A stretch of DNA of 44,919 nt from Cognatazoarcus halotolerans (GTDB lineage Bacteria; Pseudomonadota; Gammaproteobacteria; Burkholderiales; Rhodocyclaceae): the NCBI RefSeq assembly GCF_009800965.1, contig NZ_WUAF01000027.1, positions 1 to 44,919 on the forward strand. The letters run 5' to 3'. Below are positions 11,426 to 19,474 of the stretch, piece by piece (the first letter of the stretch is position 1; each line of letters begins with the position of its first letter). The notes under the pieces were generated by a model that was not told the DNA's origin, made no database searches, and saw nothing but the letters and a program-made list of their open reading frames with translations. Both the position numbers and the translations under genes were made by a program.

Positions 11426-12360
11426 GGCGCCGCCTCGAACTGGTCGCGGCTGCCCTGCATGAGGTTGATGAAGGCATCCTCCAGCGAGGTGTCGACGCGC
11501 CGCATCTTCAGCGCGCCGTCGGCGACCTGCGCGGCGAGGCCACGTTCGAGCAGTGGGCCGTCGCGGCCGCTGACATGCAGGGCGCTGCCGAAGCTCGCCA
11601 CGAGTTCGCTGCCAGGCAGCTTGCGCAGTGCCTCGGCCATGCCCGGGGCGATGTCGCCGCTGATCTCGAAGGTGACGAGGTGCTGGCTGCGCACCACCTC
11701 TTCGCCGCTGCCCGAGGCCAGCAACTCGCCGTAGGCGATGTAGCCGAGGCGATGGCATCGTTCGGCCTCGTCCATGTAATGCGTCGATACCAGCACCGTG
11801 ATGCCTGCGTTGGAAAGCCGGTGGATCTCCTCCCAGAAATCGCGCCGCGCCTTGGGGTCGACCCCGGCCGTCGGTTCGTCGAGCAGCAGCAGCTTCGGCT
11901 CGTGGAGCAGGCAGGAAGCCAGCGCGAGACGCTGCTTCCAGCCGCCCGACAGGGTGCCGGCGAGCTGCTTGCGACGGGTGGAGAGGCCGAGATCCTCGAG
12001 CGCGCGGTCGACTGCCTCGCGACGGCGCGGCATGCCGAACATGCGTGCCACGAAATCGAGGTTTTCGGCGATCGTGAGGTCTTCCCACAGGGAGAAGCGC
12101 TGGGTCATGTAGCCGACCTTGCGCTTGATGCCTGCGCTTTCGGTGATCACGTCCATGCCGAGGCAGGTGCCGCTGCCGCTGTCCGGCGTGAGCAGGCCGC
12201 AAAGCATGCGGATCGAGGTGGTCTTGCCGCTGCCGTTGGGGCCGAGGAAGCCGAAAATCTCGCCCTGGCTCACCTGCAGCGAGAGATCCTTGACCACATG
12301 CTTGTCGCCGAAGTGCTTGTTGAGCCCGGTGACGTCGATGATCGGGGCGGTGCCGTCCAT
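11422..12360 (-). CDS. ABC transporter ATP-binding protein (YbhF-like, single domain)
   Basis: This 312-aa cytoplasmic ATPase drives the exporter. Visible motifs are Walker A GPNGSGKTTS, the signature LSGGWKQRL, Walker B LLLLDEPTAGVD and the switch His in STHYMDEAERC. The C-terminal ~90 residues form the extra domain common to ABC-2-type ATPases. E. coli YbhF is about twice as long, with two ATPase halves, while this protein has one, so the active complex must carry a dimer. It sits one base after the HlyD gene and overlaps the permease gene by four bases. Confidence 0.92.
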   Translation of the reverse strand: MDGTAPIIDVTGLNKHFGDKHVVKDLSLQVSQGEIFGFLGPNGSGKTTSIRMLCGLLTPDSGSGTCLGMDVITESAGIKRKVGYMTQRFSLWEDLTIAENLDFVARMFGMPRRREAVDRALEDLGLSTRRKQLAGTLSGGWKQRLALASCLLHEPKLLLLDEPTAGVDPKARRDFWEEIHRLSNAGITVLVSTHYMDEAERCHRLGYIAYGELLASGSGEEVVRSQHLVTFEISGDIAPGMAEALRKLPGSELVASFGSALHVSGRDGPLLERGLAAQVADGALKMRRVDTSLEDAFINLMQGSRDQFEAAP

Positions 12361-12361
12361 G

Positions 12362-13327
12362 TCATTCGCCCGCCAGCGTGACGTCGACCGGCAGGCCGGG
12401 GCGCAGGCGCGGCGCGTCGGCGGGAGAGGGCGCCGCCTCGACCCTGAAAACGAGTTTCTCGCGACTGCCCTTGCTGTAGATCACCGGCGGGGTGTACTCC
12501 GCCTGCGGCGCGATGAAGTCCACCGTGGCGCGGATCGGCGTCGTGCAGCCGTCGCAATGCGCTTCGACCGCCTGACCCGGGTGGATTTTCGCCAGCGTGC
12601 TTTCGGGCACGAAGAAGCGCAGCCTGCGCCGCGCGTCGGGCAGAAGGCTGGCCACTGGACTGCCCGCAGGCACCCACTCGCCCGGGCGATAGTAGGTGTC
12701 GCTCACCTCGCCCGCCGCCGGCGCGCTCACCGCCTTGCGGTCCACCGCCCAGCGTTTCTGGGCCACCACTGCCTCGGCAGCGCGCACCTGCGCCTCGGCG
12801 CCAAGCACCTCGGCCTCGCGGCCGAGCGAGGCGCGATAGCTGGCGAGGTGCTGGCGCGCGGCATCCACCTGTGCCCTTGCCGCATCGCGGGCGCTGCGTG
12901 CTTCGTCAAGCGCATTGGCCGAAACGAAGTTGCGCCTGGCAAGCGCCTGCTGGCGGGTAAGTGCGGCGTCGGCGAGCGCGAGACTGGCCTGGGCGGCGCG
13001 GAATTCGGCTTCGAGCGCGGCGATTTCCGGTGTGCGACGGGGCAACTTGAGGTTCTCCGCGCTCTGGCGCGCGGCTTCGGCCTGCGACTGCGCCTGGCTG
13101 AGCGCTTCCGCGTCGGGGTCGCCGGCAATCGCGAACAGCGGCTGCCCGACCTGCACCCGGCTGCCGCGTTCGGCATCAAGCGTGTTCAGGTAGCCTGCCT
13201 GCGGTGCGGCAAGGTAGAGGTATTCCCCCTCGATGTAGCCCTGATAGCCGATCTGGGCCTCTTCGTTGCAGGCAGTGAGGGAAATGAGCGCCGCGATGAT
13301 CGCGAGCGTACCGGCTTGTCGTTTCAT
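12362..13327 (-). CDS. HlyD-family membrane fusion lipoprotein (YbhG-like)
   Basis: The 321-aa periplasmic adaptor links the ABC pump to an outer-membrane channel. The N-terminus (MKRQAGTLAIIAALISLTAC) is a lipoprotein signal with a lipobox at LTAC, so it is probably anchored by a lipid. A short lipoyl half-motif (YLAAPQAGYLNTLDAERGSRV) precedes a long coiled-coil hairpin (about 75-165), then the second lipoyl half (VSAPAAGEVSDTYYRPG) and a beta-barrel. ATG 13327 overlaps the TetR stop codon (ATGA). No outer-membrane factor gene is present, so it probably uses a TolC-like channel encoded elsewhere. Confidence 0.9.
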   Translation of the reverse strand: MKRQAGTLAIIAALISLTACNEEAQIGYQGYIEGEYLYLAAPQAGYLNTLDAERGSRVQVGQPLFAIAGDPDAEALSQAQSQAEAARQSAENLKLPRRTPEIAALEAEFRAAQASLALADAALTRQQALARRNFVSANALDEARSARDAARAQVDAARQHLASYRASLGREAEVLGAEAQVRAAEAVVAQKRWAVDRKAVSAPAAGEVSDTYYRPGEWVPAGSPVASLLPDARRRLRFFVPESTLAKIHPGQAVEAHCDGCTTPIRATVDFIAPQAEYTPPVIYSKGSREKLVFRVEAAPSPADAPRLRPGLPVDVTLAGE

Positions 13328-13869
13328 CGATCCTTGCTCCCGCCGTCCGGATGCGGCAGCAGTGCGAGCAACTGCGCCAGGCCGGCCTTGAGTTCTTGTT
13401 CCGACTGCGGACTCTGTCGTCCGAGGTTGAGGGCCGCCAGTCCGACCACGGCGGCATGGAAGACCATCACGTGCTCGCTGTCCAGCGCGTATCCGAGCCG
13501 CGTCAGGAGTTTGCCGATGCTCTGCCGGATATGCGTCACGAGGCGGGCAACCGCATCGCGCAGAGCTGGCTCCTGGTCCGCTGCGGCAAGCAGGCCAAGC
13601 AGCATGCGGACCCGTGGCAGGTAGGCCATCGCCGCACTCATCGCTTCGAGTGGGTCGGCTCCCGCGCTTTCCAGCGGCCGCGCCAGCGCCTGGTCCACCG
13701 AATGTTCGGCGATCGCCAGCAGCAGGTCGTTACGGGTGGGGAAGTAGTAGGTAAGGTGGCTCTGGCTGACGCCCGCGGCCTTGGCCACGCGTGGTTGGGT
13801 GAGCGCTGCGAGACCTTGCTCGTGCAGAAGGGCGAGGCCGGATTCCAGCAGGCGGTGCTTGACGCTCAT
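13324..13869 (-). CDS. TetR-family transcriptional regulator (CecR-like position)
   Basis: The 181-aa protein has the N-terminal TetR helix-turn-helix (QPRVAKAAGVSQSHLTYYFPTRNDLL, about 26-51) and an all-helical ligand-binding domain. It is the first gene of the exporter operon, in the same order as E. coli cecR(ybiH)-ybhG-ybhF, so it is probably an autorepressor released by the exported compound. A near-perfect dyad sits 29 bp upstream (13898-13919). ATG 13869 (MSVKHRLLESG) is chosen because it begins exactly at the family's conserved first helix; the frame stays open upstream through non-protein-like sequence. Confidence 0.9.
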   Translation of the reverse strand: MSVKHRLLESGLALLHEQGLAALTQPRVAKAAGVSQSHLTYYFPTRNDLLLAIAEHSVDQALARPLESAGADPLEAMSAAMAYLPRVRMLLGLLAAADQEPALRDAVARLVTHIRQSIGKLLTRLGYALDSEHVMVFHAAVVGLAALNLGRQSPQSEQELKAGLAQLLALLPHPDGGSKDR

Positions 13870-14234
13870 CGGAAAGGATATGTGTGCGATGTTGAAGGAT
13901 TTGGTAAATATACCAAATCGTGCCGGGTGGTGCCATCTCGATGATTCCTGCGTCGCGCGGGCCGCTCGAAGGTTTGCTGCCACGTGCCATCGACGGAGCG
14001 TGCATGCGGCGATACCGCGGCAGGTGGGGTGGCGAGTGGCCCGGTAATGCGTCCTCGGCATGTATGATGAAAGCCTTGGTTCCGGGGCCGCGCCGGCAGG
14101 CTCCTCGGGGCGGGAGTCCGTGCCCGGACGAATGAACTCCGGCAAGATCCGGCGAATCAGTGGCACGGCGGGCAAACCTGCGAGGCTTGTCGACCGCGCC
14201 ATACCTGGAGCGTATCCGCGGTCCGTTGAACGAC
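13870..14234. other. Intergenic region between divergent TetR operon and pgi
   Basis: The TetR-operon operator lies at 13898-13919 and should overlap its promoter. The remaining ~315 bp up to pgi holds no recognisable gene on either strand. The pgi leader has no strong ribosome binding site that I can point to. Confidence 0.5.
13898..13919. promoter_or_regulatory. TetR operator dyad
   Basis: GATTTGGTA-aata-TACCAAATC is a 9-bp perfect inverted repeat with a 4-bp centre, AT-rich in GC-rich surroundings, starting 29 bp upstream of the TetR start codon. Size and symmetry fit a TetR-family operator and suggest autoregulation of the export operon. A second copy was not seen by eye. Confidence 0.7.
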
Positions 14235-15890
14235 ATGACGACAAAAACTCTTCTCGAACATCGTGAGACTCCTGCGTGGCGGGCCCTCGCGGCTTACCAT
14301 GCGCACTTCGGCGAGACGCACCTGCGCACGCTGTTCGGCGATGATCCGCAGCGTTTCGAGCGCTTCTCCGTGGGTGCAGCGGGCCTGACGCTCGACTATT
14401 CCAAGAACCGGATCGATGAGCACACTATGGCGCTGCTCTTCGAACTCGCGCGAGAGCGGGGTGTGGAAACCGCCCGCGACAAGATGTTTGCCGGTGCTTC
14501 GATCAACAACACTGAGGGCCGTGCGGCGTTGCATGTGGCGCTGCGTTCGCCGGTCGGAACGCATATCGAGATCGATGGGAACGACGTCATGCCGACGGTG
14601 CTCGCGATGCGCGAGCGAGTCGGCGAGTTCGTCGAGGCAGTGCGCAGTGGCCGTCGGACCGGCTACACGGGTGAGTGCTTCACGGACGTGGTCAATATAG
14701 GTATCGGCGGTTCGGATCTCGGACCCGCAATGGCTTGCGAGGCCTTGGCCGCCTATGGCCATGCGCGGCTGAACATGCATTTCGTCTCCAATGTCGATGG
14801 CGATCAGCTTGCCGCCGTCCTGAACCGGGTAGACCCCGCCCGGACGCTGTTCGTGATCGCCTCGAAAACCTTCACCACGATCGAAACGATGACCAACGCG
14901 GCCAGCGCCCGCACCTGGTTCCTCGCCAGCGGGGCATCCGAGAGCGATATTGCCCGTCATTTCGTGGCGGTATCGACCGATGTGGCCAAGGTGTCGGATT
15001 TCGGCATCGACGAGGCGAACACGTTCGCTTTCTGGGACTGGGTGGGTGGACGCTATTCGATGTGGTCGGCGGTAGGTCTGTCGATCGCGTTGTGGGTGGG
15101 GCGCGACCACTTCGAGGCGATGCTCGAAGGCGCACACGAGATGGATCGGCATTTTGCCGAGTCACCGATCGAGGTGAACATGCCGGTGATCCTCGCCATG
15201 CTTGGAATCTGGTACCGCAATTTCTTCGGTACGGCGAGCGTGTGCATCGCGCCCTACGCGCAGGCGCTTTCGCGAATGCCGGCCTATCTGCAACAACTCG
15301 AGATGGAGAGCAACGGCAAATCGGTCTCTCGTGACGGCGTGCCGGTCTCGGTGGCGACCTGTCCGGTGGTGTGGGGAGAGCCGGGCACCAACGGGCAGCA
15401 CGCATTCTTCCAGTTGCTGCATCAGGGTACCGAGTTGATCCCGGTGGATTTCATCCTGCCGCTCAAGTCTGCCCACGATCTGCCCGGCCATCATCGTTTG
15501 CTGATCGCCAACTGCATTGCCCAGAGCAAGGCGCTGATGGTCGGAAAGACCGCCGAGGAGGTCAGAGCCGAACTCGTCGCCGCGGGAATGAGCGGTGCGG
15601 CGCTCGAAGCACTGGTGCCGCACAGGGTGTTCCCGGGCAACCGGCCGAGTAGCACGATCGTGCTGCCCGCGCTCACGCCCCGCACGCTGGGCGCACTGAT
15701 AGCGCTCTACGAGCACAAGGTGTTCGTGCAGGGCGTCGTCTGGGGCATCAACAGTTTCGACCAGTGGGGCGTGGAACTTGGCAAGCGACTCGCGAGCCGT
15801 ATCGGCGCGGAGCTCGCGGGCGGCCCGCCCTGTGGCGGGGACGCGTCGACGCGGGGCCTCATCGCGCTGGCTCGGGCCGCCGGGGAATGA
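14235..15890 (+). CDS. pgi: Glucose-6-phosphate isomerase
   Basis: The 551-aa enzyme interconverts glucose-6-phosphate and fructose-6-phosphate. Both family signatures are visible: a phosphate-binding VNIGIGGSDLGP stretch near 155, and the C-terminal signature around GINSFDQWGVELGK. The catalytic Glu and His lie in the MESNGKS and GTELIPVDF/GQHAFFQLLHQG regions. Length is normal for the bacterial long form. ATG 14235 (MTTKTLLEH) gives the conserved N-terminus; an earlier in-frame ATG at 14160 would add 25 residues unlike the family. It is monocistronic, followed by a 66-bp gap. Confidence 0.96.
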   Translation: MTTKTLLEHRETPAWRALAAYHAHFGETHLRTLFGDDPQRFERFSVGAAGLTLDYSKNRIDEHTMALLFELARERGVETARDKMFAGASINNTEGRAALHVALRSPVGTHIEIDGNDVMPTVLAMRERVGEFVEAVRSGRRTGYTGECFTDVVNIGIGGSDLGPAMACEALAAYGHARLNMHFVSNVDGDQLAAVLNRVDPARTLFVIASKTFTTIETMTNAASARTWFLASGASESDIARHFVAVSTDVAKVSDFGIDEANTFAFWDWVGGRYSMWSAVGLSIALWVGRDHFEAMLEGAHEMDRHFAESPIEVNMPVILAMLGIWYRNFFGTASVCIAPYAQALSRMPAYLQQLEMESNGKSVSRDGVPVSVATCPVVWGEPGTNGQHAFFQLLHQGTELIPVDFILPLKSAHDLPGHHRLLIANCIAQSKALMVGKTAEEVRAELVAAGMSGAALEALVPHRVFPGNRPSSTIVLPALTPRTLGALIALYEHKVFVQGVVWGINSFDQWGVELGKRLASRIGAELAGGPPCGGDASTRGLIALARAAGE

Positions 15891-15956
15891 GTCTCGTATG
15901 CTGTCCATCGATCTGCATGTGAGGCGGGGGGCGCCGCGCTGGTGCGCGGGCGGAGC

Positions 15957-16997
15957 ATGGCATTGAGGACGCTGGGTGTGCGGCGGGCCGGGTATGCGAT
16001 GCTGGTCTCGGCTGCATTGTTGCTGCTGGCGTTTCTCGAGTGGCTGGGCGAGCCGTCCGCGGCAGTGTCGATGGCCTGTCTCGGAGAGCGTCAGCCGCTG
16101 GTCGTCTCGAACCAGATGCCGTATGCACGGGTGGCAGTGGATGGCCGGGAGGGCTATTTCGTCGTCGATTTCGGGGCCGACGTCAGCGCCATCACCCCGC
16201 AGGGGTTTGCCGGCGGTATCAAGCCGCAAGCCTTGCCGGGCACCGGCAATGCCTATCGGGATTTCGTCTTCTTCGGAAACTGGGGGCAGGTGCGCCTGCT
16301 GTTCCAGCCGCGTGCGCAGGTCAGCGGCAGCGTCGCCCAGGCCGGCGTGATCGGCACCGATTTCCTGTCGCAGCACATCTACACCGTCGATTACCGCGGT
16401 GCTGCAATACACCGTGCGCAGCGCGGTGCTTTCTGCAGCGACCCCGAGCTCGCGGCCGCGGGATTCCTGCCGTTATCGACCTCGGGCTACTATGCGGCGA
16501 ATCGTGCGATCCTGACCTGCCCGCGTGCGGGCGGCCCCGGACACTGTCCGAACATTCCCAGCCTGCCGATCCGCATCGGCGGGGTCGATGCGGTCGCCCA
16601 GCTCGACACCGGTTTCGACGATGGCAGCCAGCCGCACTCGCTCAACATCAATCAGGCGATGTTCGACGCCTTGCAGCGCGCAGGCATCCGGCTTCAGGCG
16701 AGGCCCGAGATCGCGTTGCAACTGAGTACCTGCCAGCAGGGCATCACCGAGCGCGTCGATGCATACCGGCTGCCTGCCGGTGCGCCGCTGGAATTCATTG
16801 GCGGCGCGGGGCAGGCTGTACGCAGCGAGCGCGAGGTGACACTGTTCGTGAAGCGCCCGCCACGCGAGGCGCTGGTGTGTGGCGGTGTCGGTACGTGGAG
16901 CCAGCCGGCGGCACAGCTCGGAGCGTCATTCTTTGCGGATGGCGCGCTCGTGGTCGATCCGTTTTCCGCGCGGGTGTGGTTCCGCCGGCGAGGTTAG
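15957..16997 (+). CDS. Retropepsin-like aspartyl protease-like protein with two Asp motifs
   Basis: The 346-aa protein has an N-terminal membrane segment (AMLVSAALLLLAFLEWL) and a periplasmic remainder. Two aspartyl-protease-type motifs are visible: VVDFGADVS (Asp71) followed by the VIGTDFL strand (131-137), and AQLDTGFDDG (Asp217) with a later GASFFADGALVVD segment. That suggests two retropepsin-like lobes in one chain, as in bilobal pepsins. The first motif has Phe where DTG is usual, so activity is uncertain. The start could also be GTG 15942; ATG 15957 has a GGGCGGA site. No operon partner is present; it converges with the MarR gene. Confidence 0.65.
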   Translation: MALRTLGVRRAGYAMLVSAALLLLAFLEWLGEPSAAVSMACLGERQPLVVSNQMPYARVAVDGREGYFVVDFGADVSAITPQGFAGGIKPQALPGTGNAYRDFVFFGNWGQVRLLFQPRAQVSGSVAQAGVIGTDFLSQHIYTVDYRGAAIHRAQRGAFCSDPELAAAGFLPLSTSGYYAANRAILTCPRAGGPGHCPNIPSLPIRIGGVDAVAQLDTGFDDGSQPHSLNINQAMFDALQRAGIRLQARPEIALQLSTCQQGITERVDAYRLPAGAPLEFIGGAGQAVRSEREVTLFVKRPPREALVCGGVGTWSQPAAQLGASFFADGALVVDPFSARVWFRRRG

Positions 16998-17022
16998 GCG
17001 GGCGTCGCGCCGGAATTGCGTC

Positions 17023-17039
17023 CGCCCGCTTGGCGGGCG
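17023..17039. terminator. GC-rich hairpin between convergent genes
   Basis: CGCCCGC-ttg-GCGGGCG forms a 7-bp stem in the 54-bp gap between two convergent genes. There is no T-tract on either side, so it would be a weak or factor-assisted bidirectional terminator. Confidence 0.4.
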
Positions 17040-17051
17040 CGTCGCGATGCC

Positions 17052-17576
17052 TTACGGTGCGCCGAGATCGAGTTCCCGCACATGTGACTTGAGGCGGTTC
17101 AGCAGTTCGAGCAGCTGGTGGGTCTCCTTGCTGTCGAGACCGCCGAGCAACTCGATCACCCAGGCTTCGTGCTCCTTGGCCATCTGGCGGAAGGCGCGCT
17201 TGCCCGCAGTGGTGAGGTGCACCGAATAGGCCCGCCGGTCCTTCGGGTCGTCGCGGCGCTCCACCAGGCCCTCGGCGACAAGCTTGTCGGTGAGACCGGT
17301 GACATTGCCGCCGGTGACCATCAGGCGGCGGGAGAGTTCACGCATCTTGAGGCCCTTGGGGTTGCGGTCGAGCTGGGCCATGAGGTCGAAGCGGGGCAGG
17401 GTACAGTCGAAACCGCCGCGCAGCAGGTTGCGCAGGCGCGATTCGACCAGGTTGGTACAGGTCAGCAGCCGTAACCAGACCCGCAGGGCTTCGTGATCAT
17501 CTTCGCGGGCGCGGGTTTCCTGATCGATCGCGTCGATCTCGCCGGCGGCATCCGTATCGAGTTCTGCGTGGGTCAT
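17052..17576 (-). CDS. MarR-family transcriptional regulator of the aromatic/indole locus
   Basis: The 174-aa winged-helix protein shows the MarR pattern: MRELSRRLMVTGGNVTGLTDKLVAEGLVERR is the recognition region, and DDPKDRRAYSVHLT is the wing with its conserved DxRxxxV element. MarR repressors of aromatic catabolism release DNA when they bind an acid or CoA-thioester ligand. It follows the CoA-ligase gene at the end of the 21-kb same-strand block. ATG 17576 is used; a dyad of MarR type lies 70 bp upstream (17647-17660). MarR regulators also control iad-type auxin degradation loci, but whether this is their orthologue needs a search. Confidence 0.88.
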   Translation of the reverse strand: MTHAELDTDAAGEIDAIDQETRAREDDHEALRVWLRLLTCTNLVESRLRNLLRGGFDCTLPRFDLMAQLDRNPKGLKMRELSRRLMVTGGNVTGLTDKLVAEGLVERRDDPKDRRAYSVHLTTAGKRAFRQMAKEHEAWVIELLGGLDSKETHQLLELLNRLKSHVRELDLGAP

Positions 17577-17646
17577 GGCGGCACCTGCATGAAAGCTTTG
17601 AATGGCGGAGTTCCGCCCTGGTGGCCGCATTCTACCTCGCTAAAAG

Positions 17647-17660
17647 ATTTACTTGTAAAT
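17647..17660. promoter_or_regulatory. Putative MarR operator upstream of the marR-type gene
   Basis: ATTTAC-TT-GTAAAT is a perfect 6-bp inverted repeat with a 2-bp centre in a local AT-rich patch, 71-84 bp before the MarR start codon. Length and symmetry are typical of MarR binding sites. Confidence 0.6.
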
Positions 17661-17704
17661 GGATGCAAATGAGATTGGGCCATCGGGCGCTGGCCCTGCC
17701 GCCC

Positions 17705-19312
17705 TCATGCCGGCTGCTTGAGGCGGAATCGCTGCAGCTTGCCGGTATCGGTGCGCGGCAGCGCATCCCGGTACTCGATCGCGCGCGGGTATTTGTAGGG
17801 GGCAACGGTCTGTTTGACGAAATCCTGCAAGGTCCTGGTCATCTCGGTGCCGGCAGTGAAGCCGGGCTTGAGCACGACGAAGGCCTTGATGATCTGGCCG
17901 CGCTCGGGGTCCGGCACACCGATCACGCCGCACTCGGCAACCGCGGGGTGCGCCAGCAGGGCCCATTCGACCTCCGGGCTGGAGACGTTGTAGCCGGAGG
18001 TCACGATGATGTCGTCGATGCGGGCGTGGTAGTGGAAGTAACCGTCGGCGTCCATGTGAAAGGCGTCGCCGGGGAGGTTCCAGCCATTGCGGACATAGTT
18101 TTTCTGGCGTTCGTCGCCGAGGTAGCGGCAACCGGTCGGACCCTTGACAGCCAGTTTGCCCACTTCGCCGGGTGGCAGCGGGTTCATGTCGTCATCCACG
18201 ATCATGCCGCGGTAGCCGGGCAACAGCCTGCCCAATGCGCCCGCACGGTAGTCGTCGGGACCGGAGGCGATGTAGATGTGGATCATCTCGGTGCCGCCGA
18301 TGCCGTCGTGGATCTGGATGCCGCTGGCTTCGCGCCATTTGTCGCGGGTGTCCGTGGGCAGCGCCTCGCCCGCGGACACACACTTGTCGAGGCTGGTGAT
18401 GTCGTACTTGTCGATCAGGCCGGCCATCTGGCGGTAGGCAGTGGGGGAGGTGAAGCAGATCGTGGCGCGGTTCTCCTCGATGGCCCTCATCAGCGCTTCC
18501 GGGTTGAGCTTCTCGAGCAGCACCGTGGCGGCTCGCGCCCATAACGGAAAGCACAACAAGCCGCCGAGACCGAAGGTAAATGCCAGCGGCGGCGTGCCGA
18601 TGAAGATGTCGTTCGCGGCGGGCTTGAGACAGTGGCGGGGAAAGACCTCGCACATGGCCATCACGTCGCGATGGAAATGTACCGTGCCCTTCGGGATGCC
18701 GGTGGTGCCCGAGGTGAAGCCGATCAGCGCCGGGTCGGTGGCGGCGGTGTCGACCGCGGCGAAGTGTGCCGGCTGGGCCTCGAGACGCGCTTCGAGCGCA
18801 CTGCCTTCGCCGAACAGCACGATCTCGCGAAGCTCTTCTGTGTCCGCCTGTGCGGCGATGAGTTCGTCGGCGAGGGCCGCGTCGCACAACGCGTGGCTGA
18901 CGCGGGCCAGTCGTACCACTTCCCGGAGTTCCTTGGCTCGGAGCAGGGGCATGGTGCCGACGGCAACGCCGCCGGCCTTCCATACCGCCAGCCAGCAGGC
19001 CGCCAGCCAGGGCGTATTGGCCCCGCGCAGGAGCACGCGGTTGCCCGGCACCAGGCCCATTTCGCCGACCAGCAGATTGGCCAGCCTGTCGACCGTCTCC
19101 TGCAGGTCGCGGTAGGTCCAGCGAATATCCTTGCCGATGATTGCCAGGCGGTCCGCGTGGCCTTCCGCCACCGCCTTGTCGAGGAGTTCGACGCAGGCAT
19201 TGAGGTGTTGCGGGAACTGGAGTTCGGGTCGCTCGAAGATGAGTTCGGGCCAGTCCTCGGGTGGCGGAAGTCGGTCGATCACGAAGCGATCGAGGTGGGC
19301 GGTGTATTGCAT
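17705..19312 (-). CDS. Acyl-CoA ligase, 2-aminobenzoate-CoA ligase-like
   Basis: The 535-aa ANL-superfamily ligase has P-loop FTSGTTGIPKG (199-209), GIGGTEM, a GDAFHMDADGYFHYHAR-type A8 region and the catalytic lysine in TDTGKLQRFRL (about Lys525). The N-terminal RLPPPEDWPEL and HLNACVELLD segments resemble 2-aminobenzoate-CoA ligases of denitrifying betaproteobacteria. It would activate anthranilate to 2-aminobenzoyl-CoA, the expected end product of this locus; other benzoates are possible. AGGAGA precedes ATG 19312. A 162-bp AT-rich gap separates it from the upstream gene, so it may have its own promoter. The MarR gene follows. Confidence 0.8.
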   Translation of the reverse strand: MQYTAHLDRFVIDRLPPPEDWPELIFERPELQFPQHLNACVELLDKAVAEGHADRLAIIGKDIRWTYRDLQETVDRLANLLVGEMGLVPGNRVLLRGANTPWLAACWLAVWKAGGVAVGTMPLLRAKELREVVRLARVSHALCDAALADELIAAQADTEELREIVLFGEGSALEARLEAQPAHFAAVDTAATDPALIGFTSGTTGIPKGTVHFHRDVMAMCEVFPRHCLKPAANDIFIGTPPLAFTFGLGGLLCFPLWARAATVLLEKLNPEALMRAIEENRATICFTSPTAYRQMAGLIDKYDITSLDKCVSAGEALPTDTRDKWREASGIQIHDGIGGTEMIHIYIASGPDDYRAGALGRLLPGYRGMIVDDDMNPLPPGEVGKLAVKGPTGCRYLGDERQKNYVRNGWNLPGDAFHMDADGYFHYHARIDDIIVTSGYNVSSPEVEWALLAHPAVAECGVIGVPDPERGQIIKAFVVLKPGFTAGTEMTRTLQDFVKQTVAPYKYPRAIEYRDALPRTDTGKLQRFRLKQPA

Positions 19313-19397
19313 GATCTCTCCTCTGAGCGGGCGCGACCGATCCCCGACGGACGATCGCGGTCTGGGCAGCCTTGGCTGGCTGTCTCGCATGCGAGGA

Positions 19398-19470
19398 GTT
19401 TTTGATATTCCGGCAATAAAGTCAATAAATATATAGTCAATATAAAAATAGTTTAGATATAAACATATCT
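19398..19470 (-). promoter_or_regulatory. AT-rich spacer, candidate promoter of the downstream CoA ligase
   Basis: These ~70 bases are strikingly AT-rich in a GC-rich genome. On the minus strand they carry two direct copies of TATTGACT, each containing a -35-like TTGACT, and an AGATAT-gttt-ATATCT dyad (19455-19470) just after the aldolase stop codon. I cannot fix a single -10 element, so the promoter call is tentative. Confidence 0.4.
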
Positions 19471-19474
19471 TCGA

